A stretch of 63,233 bases of DNA from NCBI RefSeq assembly GCF_000829465.1, contig NZ_JXAL01000025.1, positions 1 to 63,233 of the forward strand. The letters run 5' to 3'. This document shows, piece by piece, positions 1-8,362 of this stretch (its first letter is position 1; each line of letters begins with the position of its first letter). The stretch is from Cohnella kolymensis (GTDB lineage: Bacteria; Bacillota; Bacilli; Paenibacillales; Paenibacillaceae). The notes under the pieces were generated by a model that searched no databases, was not told the origin of the DNA, and saw nothing but the letters and a program-made list of their open reading frames with translations. A program made the translations under genes and the position numbers.

Positions 1-99
1 GGGGTTCCACGCGTTCCCATACCGAACACGACCGTTAAGACCTCCAGCGCCGATGGTACTTGGACCGCAGGGTCCTGGGAGAGTAGGACGTTGCCGGGC
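1..99 (+). rRNA. rrf: 5S ribosomal RNA, 3' part
   Basis: The window opens inside a 5S rRNA gene. The conserved core CGTTCCCATACCGAACACG, the CAGCGCCGATGGTA segment and the closing GAGAGTAGGACG stretch are all present. The first 15-20 bases of the gene lie outside the window. It is the last gene of an upstream rRNA operon and is followed at once by a terminator. The exact 3' end is uncertain by 1-2 bases. Confidence 0.96.
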
Positions 100-107
100 A
101 AAAAGCA

Positions 108-135
108 AAGACACCTTCATCTGAGGTGTCTTTTT
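108..135 (+). terminator. rRNA operon terminator
   Basis: Inverted repeat AGACACCTT / GAGGTGTCT with a short loop followed by five T, starting 9 bases after the 5S gene. It is a typical intrinsic terminator and closes the rRNA operon. Confidence 0.93.
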
Positions 136-150
136 CATTACGTCTCAAAT

Positions 151-450
151 TAACGGGCCTGACACCCGCTACTTGAATACATATTCACAAAATCTGCCTG
201 CTTACGCACCACAGTCCCGCTATATGTTCAAAAGCATCGCGTCGGTATCCTCACAGCTCCGATTAACGGGCCTGACGCCCGCTATTTGTATACATATTCG
301 CAAAAACCGCCTGCTAACGGACCCCAGGCCAACTATTTCTTCAAAAGTATCGCGTCCGCACCCTCGCAGCTTCGAATAACGGGCCTGCAGTCCGCTACTT
401 GCATACATACTCGCATACCGCCTGCTAACGTGCCCCAGGACCGCTAAGCG
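151..450. repeat. 113-bp tandem repeat array, about 2.7 copies
   Basis: Three copies begin with TAACGGGCCTG at 151, 264 and 377, exactly 113 bp apart; the third fades near 450. Each unit carries a second, weaker half that again begins (C)TAACG..CCC and continues with an AT-rich stretch and TATCGCG or CATATTCGCA, so the unit looks like a duplicated half-repeat of about 50-60 bp. Copies differ by scattered substitutions but hardly by length. Short frames on both strands through the array have no start signal and are not called genes. No other gene is seen in 140-465. Confidence 0.85.
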
Positions 451-465
451 CGGCAAAAAGCTACT

Positions 466-993
466 TTACTGGTGATAATAAGATACCTCGTGATACTCCA
501 GCCGAATAATTCCGTCTCCCCGTTCGCGCCGCAGTGACCAAAGCAGACGGAAACGCGGGTTTAAAAGCCATAAATGCCAGTAGAGCAGGGCAATTACTAA
601 TGAAGAATGAGCCCATGGATAGAACAAACCCGTGACACAGCAGCCGATAAGGAATAAATGAAAGTGCATCCTCCGGAAAACAGAAAGCTGCGTATCCATC
701 ACCGGGAGAGGGCCGATCCACGGCCAATCCAGTCGGAATGCCCATTTTTTCTCGGCCAGCGCATCCACCCTACGTACGGTTATCTTCACAACAAAAGCAT
801 GCGTGAGTATTGTTATAATGAGCGCAAGCCCGCTATACAGCAATCCGATCCAGCCATATACAGCTGTGAGCGCTGCTGCAACCAGTACCGCCGCAGCCAT
901 GTAACTATATTTCCTTTCCGGACGAAGCGATATTTTCCGGATCAGTTTATAATGATAGAAAGTGGGGTCACGAACCAAGGAGTCGGCAGCCAT
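466..993 (-). CDS. Hypothetical membrane protein (175 aa)
   Basis: I do not recognise the family. The protein has about four hydrophobic segments: two in residues 31-70 (AAAVLVAAALTAVYGWIGLL and the stretch after it) and two near 110-145, with a basic, Arg-rich C-terminal part. The start is set by a GGAGG site just upstream on the - strand (near 1000-1005). It is transcribed divergently from gin and towards the 5S terminator, alone among + strand genes. The C-terminal end lies next to the repeat array. Codon use resembles the neighbours. Likely a genuine conserved membrane protein of unknown role. Confidence 0.75.
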   Translation of the reverse strand: MAADSLVRDPTFYHYKLIRKISLRPERKYSYMAAAVLVAAALTAVYGWIGLLYSGLALIITILTHAFVVKITVRRVDALAEKKWAFRLDWPWIGPLPVMDTQLSVFRRMHFHLFLIGCCVTGLFYPWAHSSLVIALLYWHLWLLNPRFRLLWSLRRERGDGIIRLEYHEVSYYHQ

Positions 994-1090
994 AGTAAAC
1001 CTCCATGAATGAAAGGGTTCTCTACTTCATACTATCGGCTTAAATCTTATCGAAATTTATGTTTTTCAGATTCATGATCGCTATGAATAC

Positions 1091-1119
1091 GTATACTTTC
1101 ATAGAATTCGGGCAAACTA
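1091..1119 (+). promoter_or_regulatory. Sigma-F promoter for gin
   Basis: The -35 element GTATA (1091-1095) is followed after 14 bases by GGGCAAACTA (1110-1119), which fits every specified position of the sigma-F -10 consensus GGNNANAHTR. B. subtilis csfB (gin) is known to be transcribed by sigma-F, so both position and sequence agree. Inferred from sequence only. Confidence 0.72.
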
Positions 1120-1151
1120 AATGGCATCAATAGAGAAAGGCAGGGATTTTC

Positions 1152-1337
1152 ATGGAAGAGAACCGGCAGAAAACCTGCATTATTTGTAACGAGGAGAAAG
1201 AGGAAGGAATCACTGTCATAACGGAATTTATTTGCACATCATGCGAATCTGAAATGGTTCAAACGAAAGTGGAAGACGATCGCTATCCTTTTTTCGTACG
1301 TCAATTGAAGCAATTGTGGGTTCGTTTTAACGCATAA
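1152..1337 (+). CDS. gin: Sigma-G inhibitor Gin (CsfB)
   Basis: A 61-residue protein with two CxxC pairs (TCIIC near residues 9-12 and ICTSC near 28-31) that build a zinc-binding knuckle, the hallmark of Gin. In B. subtilis Gin binds and inhibits sigma-G (and sigma-E at the wrong time or place) in the developing spore. Size, cysteine spacing and place in the chromosome (first gene after an rRNA operon, before the decarboxylase and tmk) all match csfB. A sigma-F promoter lies 30 bp upstream and a strong terminator follows, so it is a monocistronic unit. Confidence 0.9.
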   Translation: MEENRQKTCIICNEEKEEGITVITEFICTSCESEMVQTKVEDDRYPFFVRQLKQLWVRFNA

Positions 1338-1353
1338 AGTTGATAGACGGCAC

Positions 1354-1391
1354 AAGCGCTGGAACCGCCTAAGGGTTCCCGCGCTTTTTTT
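1354..1391 (+). terminator. gin terminator
   Basis: AAGCGC-tGGAACC / GGGTTCCc-GCGCTT hairpin followed by a run of seven T, 16 bases after the gin stop codon. Confidence 0.92.
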
Positions 1392-1466
1392 GATACAATG
1401 GAAATATAAAAATAGTAACGCGATGGGCCGACACAGACGCTTTGCTCAGTAGGGGGAACGAGTTTC

Positions 1467-2942
1467 ATGTCAGACAAAAACAAGGCACCGCTCTATGAGG
1501 CGCTTGTCGTTCATGCCCGGCGTAAAACCGGTGCCTTTCATGTACCCGGACACAAACAGCGCGCAGCATGGGGAAACGAGGGCGAGAACGCGTTTTATGA
1601 ACAATTGCTTGCCCTTGATGTGACGGAGCTGTCCGATACAGATGACCTGCACCACCCGCAAGGGCCTATTGCAGAAGCCCAGAAGCTGGCTGCGATGTGC
1701 TTCGGTGCGGAGGAGACGCAGTTTCTTGTCGGAGGCAGCACGGCGGGCAATTTAGCCATGATATTGGGAGTATGCGGACCCGGCGATTTGCTGCTCGTTC
1801 AACGCAACGTTCATAAGTCAATCATTCATGGCTTGATGCTTGCGGGTGTGCGTGCGGTTATGCTGCCCCCTGAAATAGATGCAGTATCCGGACTCGCGTT
1901 GTCACTTCATCCACAGCTGGTCGAGTCTGCGCTCGCACAGTACAGCGATGCTAAGGCACTCATCATCTCAACGCCGAACTATTATGGGCTGATGAGAAGT
2001 ATAGAGCCGCTTGCCGGTCTCGCTCATCAGTATGGAATACCCTTGTTAGTAGATGAAGCGCATGGTCCGCATTTCGGATTCCATCCGCATTTTCCTAAAT
2101 CTGCTCTGCAGGCGGGTGCGGATATCGTGGTACAATCGACACATAAAATGCTTTCGGCCATGACAATGGGCGCGATGCTTCATATGCAAGGGAAACTGAT
2201 CGATCGGGCATCCGTTAGACAAGCACTACAAATGGTGCAGAGCTCAAGCCCTTCTTTTCCGATTCTAGCATCCTTGGATCTGGCTCGCAGGCAGCTTCAT
2301 ACACAAGGTGCTAAGACTTTCGTTGTTGCTCTAGCAGGTGTCGAACGAGTAAGCAGCACCCTGATGGATACCCCATTCAGGGCGTTAGGCTACGGGAACT
2401 ACGCCGGCTCTGCCATTCAGTATGACCCTTTGAAAATGGTTCTGTTCGATGAAACAGGCACGCTGGATGGGTTTGAGCTTCGCGACCGGCTTGAGCAGCG
2501 CAAGTGTGTTGCTGAAATGGCGGATGCCCGATATGTCGTAATGGCGTTCGGGACGGGCTCTAGCGTCGAAGACGGGGAGATGCTGGCATCCGCATTACAC
2601 GATATCGGCCAAGAAATTAGATCCAATTCAGATCTAATAACGTCCAAGTCACCCAAGGATTCAGCTGTTGATTTGTCTACAGCTGAACCGATCAGCTTAC
2701 CTGAGCCTGTCACTTTTCAGAGAAACATGCCGACTCTTAGATCCATACCGCTGGAAGATTGCGCGGGCTTCATCGCAGGAGAGTGGGTTATTCCATATCC
2801 GCCGGGCATTCCGCTCCTGTACCCTGGAGAATCGATCACCCAAACGGCAGTCGAACAATTGAAGCAATGGCGGCAAAAAAGCGCGCATATCCAAGGTGCT
2901 AATGACTCCTCATTACAGCAATTACAAGTCTACGAACGCTAA
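1467..2942 (+). CDS. yaaO: Orn/Lys/Arg decarboxylase family protein (YaaO)
   Basis: PLP-dependent fold type I enzyme of the group III decarboxylase family, 491 aa. The N-terminal part carries VPGHKQ (residues 26-31), the family's FLVGGSTAGN (87-95) and the cofactor aspartate in LLVDEAHG (193-200); the PLP lysine is K227 in QSTHKM. The C-terminal domain ends with the PYPPGIPLLYPGE motif typical of these enzymes. It sits, as in B. subtilis, between gin and tmk. The family includes arginine and lysine decarboxylases; the true substrate cannot be read. A GGGGGAA site precedes the ATG. Confidence 0.88.
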   Translation: MSDKNKAPLYEALVVHARRKTGAFHVPGHKQRAAWGNEGENAFYEQLLALDVTELSDTDDLHHPQGPIAEAQKLAAMCFGAEETQFLVGGSTAGNLAMILGVCGPGDLLLVQRNVHKSIIHGLMLAGVRAVMLPPEIDAVSGLALSLHPQLVESALAQYSDAKALIISTPNYYGLMRSIEPLAGLAHQYGIPLLVDEAHGPHFGFHPHFPKSALQAGADIVVQSTHKMLSAMTMGAMLHMQGKLIDRASVRQALQMVQSSSPSFPILASLDLARRQLHTQGAKTFVVALAGVERVSSTLMDTPFRALGYGNYAGSAIQYDPLKMVLFDETGTLDGFELRDRLEQRKCVAEMADARYVVMAFGTGSSVEDGEMLASALHDIGQEIRSNSDLITSKSPKDSAVDLSTAEPISLPEPVTFQRNMPTLRSIPLEDCAGFIAGEWVIPYPPGIPLLYPGESITQTAVEQLKQWRQKSAHIQGANDSSLQQLQVYER

Positions 2943-2966
2943 TTCTACACACAAAAGGTGAAATAA

Positions 2967-4436
2967 ATGTTTGACCTGAAAAAAGATATCCGAAAGCTTG
3001 TCGCCTGGATTACAGGAATCGCAGCGGCAGCGCTGATTATATATCTCATCATGCTTCCACCTGTCTTGGGGGTAGCAGATAACGGGGATTTTGGCAGGCT
3101 TTTTAGTGTCACGGGCCTGTCTCATCTTGATCCCAATGAGAACAGTAAAGATCGATTTTATGCTTATTCACATCAACATTTCGGATATGGCGGTTACATG
3201 TGGGGCGATTACTTCTCGACACAAATCTTTTTGGTCGCGGCGGCTGGCTTGATCGGGCGCCTGTTCAACTTTCAGGTGTTTGATATACGCGTGTTGGGAG
3301 CCTTGTACACTGCTCTATTCCTATTGGCGATCATACTGTTCGTGCGATTCTCTCCCAAAGCCGCGACACGTTCCGCTACCCTTTTCGTATCGGCCGTTAT
3401 TGCGGTCTGTTTGCTATTCGTCTTCGGAGATTTAGGCTATATCGTTTATTTTCAATCCTTTTTCGGAGAACCGTATGCGCTCATTGGGCTGCTGCTGACA
3501 GTCGCATCTGCATTAGCGCTGCTGTCGCACGAGAAACCATCAGGCAAGCTGCTCGCTCTATTCGTAGGCGCAGCGGTCGCCGTAGCTACGTCCAAAATAC
3601 AGAATGCGCCGCTGGGTTTCGCTTTTGCGCTGCTTACTTGGCGAATGTTAACGCTGCGGCCGGATGCTCGGTGGAGGCGCCAAGTGTGGATTGGAGCAGG
3701 CATACTCCTGTTGACGTCCGCTTTAATGATTGTTGCGGCACCGGACCGGCTCAAACATGCGAACTTATACCAATCGATTTTTTACGGTGTGTTGAAGGAT
3801 TCTCCCGATGTGGCCGGCGACATGAAAGAACTCGGTATTCCCGAGAAATACGCGGTTCTTGCCGGAACGAATTATTTTCAAAAAGATACGCCCATCCGGC
3901 AGAAGGATCCTATGCTCAGACAGGAAGTGCTGGAGAAGCTCAGCCACAAAGATATCGCTTTATTTTATCTGAAGCATCCTGGGCGGTTCATTCATAAATT
4001 GGAGAGAGCGGCCGACAACGCCATGTTTATTAGACCTAATTACCTGGGTAATTACGATCAATCCGCAGGTAAGCCTCCGGGAGCCAAATCTGACAGTTTC
4101 AGCGTTTGGAGCAAGTGGAAGGTTGAGAGCATGCCTCATAGCCTGGCCTGGTTCCTTGGTTTCTACGCAATTTACTTTGTTCTTCTTGGTGTCATATGGT
4201 GGCGTAATTCGTCAAAAAGAGTGCGTCTAGGCGCGGAAACGCTGGCAGCGGTCGGATTGGCGGGGGCGTTCGCTTGTGTTGTTCCCTTAATCGGTGACGG
4301 GGAGGCGGATTTGGGCAAGCATTTGTTTATGTTTAATGTATGCTTTGATATGATGGTCATAAGCGTTGTCGCGGGAATGTCCTATGGGCTTGCGAAACTC
4401 GCATCGCTTGCAAAGCGCCGTCAGGCGTCAAGTTGA
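2967..4436 (+). CDS. Polytopic membrane protein, possibly glycosyltransferase-like
   Basis: A 489-residue integral membrane protein with about ten hydrophobic helices, an acidic motif VADNGDFGR just after the first helix (residues 36-44), and a large hydrophilic loop of about 100 residues around 270-365. This plan (acidic residues in the first outer loop, many helices, one big loop) is that of GT-C-type glycosyltransferases and resembles proteins annotated as hexose transferase WsfD; this match is from memory and uncertain. It is translated 24 bp after yaaO and precedes tmk, a place where B. subtilis has no such gene. A GGTGAAATA site precedes the ATG. Confidence 0.72.
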   Translation: MFDLKKDIRKLVAWITGIAAAALIIYLIMLPPVLGVADNGDFGRLFSVTGLSHLDPNENSKDRFYAYSHQHFGYGGYMWGDYFSTQIFLVAAAGLIGRLFNFQVFDIRVLGALYTALFLLAIILFVRFSPKAATRSATLFVSAVIAVCLLFVFGDLGYIVYFQSFFGEPYALIGLLLTVASALALLSHEKPSGKLLALFVGAAVAVATSKIQNAPLGFAFALLTWRMLTLRPDARWRRQVWIGAGILLLTSALMIVAAPDRLKHANLYQSIFYGVLKDSPDVAGDMKELGIPEKYAVLAGTNYFQKDTPIRQKDPMLRQEVLEKLSHKDIALFYLKHPGRFIHKLERAADNAMFIRPNYLGNYDQSAGKPPGAKSDSFSVWSKWKVESMPHSLAWFLGFYAIYFVLLGVIWWRNSSKRVRLGAETLAAVGLAGAFACVVPLIGDGEADLGKHLFMFNVCFDMMVISVVAGMSYGLAKLASLAKRRQASS

Positions 4437-4452
4437 AAGGGGAAGGCTGGCA

Positions 4453-5085
4453 TTGCGAGGCGGAACATTCATCACGGTCGAGGGCGGAGACGGCTCCGGC
4501 AAAACAACTTTGATTCATTCGTTGGCTCTGAAGCTGCAACAAACAGGGCATGAAGTATTAATCACCCGGGAGCCCGGAGGAAGCCCGATTGCCGAAGCGA
4601 TAAGAGCTGTTATTCTGAGTAAGGAAAATACCGCGATGGATGCGCGAACCGAAGCGCTTCTTTACGCGGCGGCACGCAGACAGCATTTGGCGGAGAAGGT
4701 TTTTCCCGCTTTACAGCGGGGAGTCGACGTTCTGTGTGACCGATTTGTCGACAGCAGCCTTGTATACCAAGGGTATGGCCGGGGGCTCGGACTTGATGCG
4801 GTATGGGACATTAACCGGTTTGCGACGGAAGGCTGTATGCCGGATTTAACGATTTATCTGGACTTGGATCCGGAGATCGGACTGAAACGGATACAGAATA
4901 ATCGCGATCGGGAAATGGATCGTCTGGATCTGGAGAGCCTGGCATTTCATCGCCGCGTGCGTGAAGCCTACTTGCTTGTGGCGGAACAGTTCAAGGAGCG
5001 TATTGTAACGATAGACGCATCTGTATCCAAAGAGGAGATTGCGGCCCAAGCTTGGACACTTGTGGAAGGTAAACTGAAACTTTGA
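4453..5085 (+). CDS. tmk: Thymidylate kinase
   Basis: Phosphorylates dTMP to dTDP. P-loop EGGDGSGKTT at residues 9-18, the DR(F/Y) motif in CDRFVDSSLVYQGYGRG (about 95) and an Arg-rich lid NRDREMDRLD. I place the start at TTG 4453, which has AAAGGGGAAGG 8-10 bases upstream and gives 210 aa, close to the 212 of B. subtilis Tmk; a longer frame from 4366 would overlap the previous gene by 70 bp and adds unrelated residues. Leads the cluster tmk-darA-yaaR-holB-ricT-yabA. Confidence 0.95.
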   Translation: MRGGTFITVEGGDGSGKTTLIHSLALKLQQTGHEVLITREPGGSPIAEAIRAVILSKENTAMDARTEALLYAAARRQHLAEKVFPALQRGVDVLCDRFVDSSLVYQGYGRGLGLDAVWDINRFATEGCMPDLTIYLDLDPEIGLKRIQNNRDREMDRLDLESLAFHRRVREAYLLVAEQFKERIVTIDASVSKEEIAAQAWTLVEGKLKL

Positions 5086-5175
5086 CGATTTTCCGACCCG
5101 GTTAAAGGATTTTCGAGCGAAAGTGTCCAATTTATAAGTATAAAGACAGACCCAAACTTAATGAGGAGGGCCTGA

Positions 5176-5508
<333 letters not shown>

Positions 5509-5529
5509 GCAGCCGGGTGGTGAATGGAA

Positions 5530-5974
5530 TTGAAAATCCAGCCGGGTTTCTACCCCGTAAACAAGTCTCTTCAGCGGTGGGGAAACGTCTGCACGCCCAG
5601 TTCAGTCGCAAAGTTTCGGAGATTTGATGCAGCAGCAGGAAGAGCAGCGCACGCATGAAGAGCTTCAGCGAAAGCTGGAGGATATCCGGCTCCAAGGAGA
5701 CCGCCTTACCCGCTCAATGACCGTGCGTGAACTGGTGCTGTATCGTCAGATGGTGAAAGGATTTTTAGAAGACACCGTTCGCCGCGGCATCGGCTTGAAG
5801 GAAACGAAAGGCTGGGACCGCCGCGGCCGCGGAAAGCGCTACAAGCTGCTCGAAGAAGTGGACGCCATGCTTGTCGGTATGGGTGAGGAATTGCTCCACA
5901 CTGAGCAAGGACGCTTGGATCTGCTGCAACGAGTCGGCGAGATTCGAGGCATTCTGATCAACTTGGTATTTTAA
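5530..5974 (+). CDS. yaaR: YaaR family protein (frameshifted)
   Basis: DUF327/YaaR family, a small cytoplasmic protein of unknown role conserved next to darA and holB. The C-terminal 115 residues are intact (MTVRELVLYRQMVKGF, GWDRRGRGKRYKLLEEVDAML, VGEIRGILINL). The expected N-terminus, MKIQPGFYPVNK, is read in another frame from TTG 5530 (GGGTGGTG upstream); the frames join by dropping one base near 5560-5570. Without this the only start is a TTG at 5624 with no ribosome site. Read as a one-base insertion, probably a sequence error. Full length would be about 147 aa, as in the family. Confidence 0.8.
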
Positions 5975-6046
5975 AGTGCAATGATCGTGTGCGCCGGCGT
6001 TCCGTCAGCAGGATTATTGTCACGGATTTACGGAGGAGCACGCTTC

Positions 6047-7024
6047 ATGGGATTCGAACAAATCATTGGGCAGGAAAGAGCCAAGTCATTGCTCCAGACT
6101 GCCCTGCAAACACGCAAAATTGCCCACGCTTATTTGTTCGCAGGACCGAGCGGTTCCGGCCGCAGGGAAATGGCGGGCATCTTCGCCCAAGCCCTGTTCT
6201 GCGAACGAGGCGGGAATGACGCTTGCGGCGAGTGTTTGGAATGCCGCAAAGTCGAGCATGGCAACCATCCTGACTTTCATATGATTGAACCGGATGGCGC
6301 CGCGGTTAAAATAGAACAGATTCGTTCGCTGCAGCGGGAATTGTCTTACCGCACCGCAGGAACGGGCTATAAAGTATATATTATCGAAGGTGCGGAGACG
6401 ATGACGGTGCAGGCGGCTAACAGCCTGCTTAAATTTTTGGAAGAGCCGCCTTCGCCGGTTGTAGCCATACTCATAGCGCCAAGCGCACAAGCTGTGCTGC
6501 CTACGATATTATCCCGCACCCAGCTCATCGCATTCGTACCGGGAGACCGACAGGCGACGGAGAAAGCGCTGATCGCGGAAGGCAAGCCGCCGCTGCTGGC
6601 GCGTGCTGCAGTGAATCTGGCATCCGGGTTGAACTCCAGCCGCTTGTTAGTAGAGCAAAATTGGTTTGCAGATATCCGAAACGTAGTGATACAATTAGGG
6701 AAGGAGAGTCCGTCCCGGTTCTCTGCTAGTCTGCTTATCGCGCAGCAGCAGATTTTTAAAACGGATCTCTCGGAACATGTCGAAATTTTGCTGCAGATGT
6801 TAGCTTTGTATTATAGAGATATGATTTATGTCATGACCGGCCGGCAGGAACAGATGGTGTTTCCCGATCAGGCTGAATGGATCTCCAAGCACGCGTGGAG
6901 CCGATCCATAGATGATTGGGTAGCGGTAATGGAGTCCGCACTGACGGCGGCAAGGCGAATTAAGGCTCATGTGCCGGCACAGCTGGCATTGGAGCAATTT
7001 TTGTTGAACGTTCGGGAGGGGTAG
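6047..7024 (+). CDS. holB: DNA polymerase III delta' subunit
   Basis: Clamp-loader subunit, 325 aa. AAA+ fold with a degenerate P-loop GPSGSGRRE (the Lys is Arg, usual for the non-ATPase delta' subunit), a four-Cys zinc module in CERGGNDACGECLEC (residues 52-66), the sensor stretch NSLLKFLEEPP and LSRTQL in place of the SRC motif of the ATPase subunits. ATG 6047 has GGAGGAG eight bases upstream. Followed two bases later by ricT. Confidence 0.94.
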   Translation: MGFEQIIGQERAKSLLQTALQTRKIAHAYLFAGPSGSGRREMAGIFAQALFCERGGNDACGECLECRKVEHGNHPDFHMIEPDGAAVKIEQIRSLQRELSYRTAGTGYKVYIIEGAETMTVQAANSLLKFLEEPPSPVVAILIAPSAQAVLPTILSRTQLIAFVPGDRQATEKALIAEGKPPLLARAAVNLASGLNSSRLLVEQNWFADIRNVVIQLGKESPSRFSASLLIAQQQIFKTDLSEHVEILLQMLALYYRDMIYVMTGRQEQMVFPDQAEWISKHAWSRSIDDWVAVMESALTAARRIKAHVPAQLALEQFLLNVREG

Positions 7025-7026
7025 TA

Positions 7027-7827
7027 TTGTACGATGTGGTCGGAGTCCGCTTCAAAAAGGCGGGCAAAATCTATTATTTCGATCCGGCCGAGCATCCGGT
7101 ATCCAAAGATGAGCATGTCATCGTGGAAACGGCACGCGGCGTCGAATACGGCAAAGTTGTCGTCGGCCCGAAGACGGTTGGAGAATCCGATGTTGTTCTG
7201 CCCTTGAAGAAAGTCATTCGGGTGGCCGGAGATACGGACGCGAAAGCGGTTGAAGAGAACCGCGGAGCGGCGAAGAATGCATTCACTGTCGGACTGCAAA
7301 AGATCAAGGACCACGCGCTCAAGATGAAGCTCGTGGACGTGGAATACACGTTTGACCGGAACAAAATCATCTTTTATTTTACGGCCGAAGGGCGCGTTGA
7401 TTTCCGTGAGCTGGTGAAAGATTTGGCCGGCGTATTCCGGACCCGCATTGAATTGCGGCAAATCGGCGTGAGAGACGAGGCCAAGATGCTCGGCGGCATA
7501 GGACCGTGCGGACGCGTACTTTGTTGTTCCACATGGCTCGGCGACTTCGAACCGGTCTCCATCAAGATGGCCAAGGACCAGAACCTGTCGCTGAATCCTA
7601 CGAAAATATCCGGATTATGCGGACGCCTTATGTGCTGTTTGAAATACGAGCATGACAATTACGAGAGTGCCAAGGAAGAGCTGCCTGCGGTCGGCCGCAC
7701 GGTTGTAACCTCTATGGGCGAAGGCAAAGTCGTAGGGCTGAATATAGGCAGCCGAAGCGTACACGTCCAGTTGTTCGACCTCGGCAAAGTGAAAGAGCTG
7801 CCATTTGACGACGTCGTCCTCAAATGA
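7027..7827 (+). CDS. ricT: RicT/YaaT, PSP1-domain regulator
   Basis: PSP1 C-terminal domain protein, 266 aa. It carries the conserved cysteine cluster GPCGRVLCCSTW (about residues 160-171) and GLCGRLMCCLKYE (about 197-209) that in B. subtilis RicT ligates Fe-S clusters. RicT joins YmcA and YlbF in the complex that steers RNase Y mRNA processing, sporulation and biofilm formation. The start is a TTG with GGGAGGGG upstream; it begins 2 bp after the holB stop, suggesting translational coupling. Confidence 0.94.
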   Translation: MYDVVGVRFKKAGKIYYFDPAEHPVSKDEHVIVETARGVEYGKVVVGPKTVGESDVVLPLKKVIRVAGDTDAKAVEENRGAAKNAFTVGLQKIKDHALKMKLVDVEYTFDRNKIIFYFTAEGRVDFRELVKDLAGVFRTRIELRQIGVRDEAKMLGGIGPCGRVLCCSTWLGDFEPVSIKMAKDQNLSLNPTKISGLCGRLMCCLKYEHDNYESAKEELPAVGRTVVTSMGEGKVVGLNIGSRSVHVQLFDLGKVKELPFDDVVLK

Positions 7828-7870
7828 AGAATTCGACACATCCCTGATGCCTTGAGGTGGATAGTTGTTC

Positions 7871-8233
7871 ATGAAAGACATTTTCCTTCGCATGGATGAA
7901 CTGGAATCGCATATGGGAACGCTCCATTCGAATTTCGGGGAGCTTAAGCTTAAGATCAAAGAGCTGTTGGAAGAAAATCAGCGGTTACGTATCGAAAATG
8001 AGCAGCTGAGAAAAGTGCTGAAGCGGGGAGCAGAGCCTGCCGAACTCCAACATACGGCAGATGAACCGGCTGCCGTCAAGGGAGACAAGCTTCCAGGCGC
8101 CATGGGCGTCGGGGAAGGTTATGATAATTTAGCCAGACTGTATCACGAAGGCTTTCACATTTGTAATGTATATTACGGCCATTTGCGAATGGAAGGCGAT
8201 TGCCTGTTCTGTTTATCCTTTTTAAGCAAGTGA
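7871..8233 (+). CDS. yabA: Replication initiation control protein YabA
   Basis: About 120 aa. The N-terminal half is a leucine-rich coiled coil (residues 10-60), and the C-terminus has the zinc motif YHEGFHICN...GDCLFC. B. subtilis YabA tetramerises, bridges DnaA and DnaN and restrains initiation. ATG 7871 gives [13 protein letters not shown] and lies after GAGGTGG; an in-frame TTG at 7865 is possible. Last gene of the tmk cluster, closed by a terminator. Confidence 0.93.
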   Translation: MKDIFLRMDELESHMGTLHSNFGELKLKIKELLEENQRLRIENEQLRKVLKRGAEPAELQHTADEPAAVKGDKLPGAMGVGEGYDNLARLYHEGFHICNVYYGHLRMEGDCLFCLSFLSK

Positions 8234-8258
8234 TATTCCTTTAACGCGTGAAGAACAC

Positions 8259-8292
8259 GCCGTCTTTTCCCCAGGGAAAGGACGGCTTTTTT
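8259..8292 (+). terminator. Terminator after yabA
   Basis: GCCGTCtTTTCCC / GGGAAAgGACGGC stem with a two-base loop, then seven T. Ends the tmk-yabA cluster. Confidence 0.92.
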
Positions 8293-8362
8293 TAGTAACT
8301 GGGAAACGCTAATAAAAACTTGGCATACAGCGGCGAATCGAGTAAGCTAGGGTGCGTGGAAC

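Noticed and set aside
220..456. Open frames on both strands through the 113-bp repeats
   Set aside because: They follow the repeat, have no ribosome site and show no protein-like composition.
4366..4452. Longer tmk start at ATG 4366
   Set aside because: It overlaps the previous gene by 70 bp, lacks a ribosome site and adds 29 residues unknown in the family.
5105..5135. Possible sigma-H promoter (AGGATTT-14-CAAT) before darA
   Set aside because: The essential GAAT core has a mismatch and no sigma-H control of darA is known.
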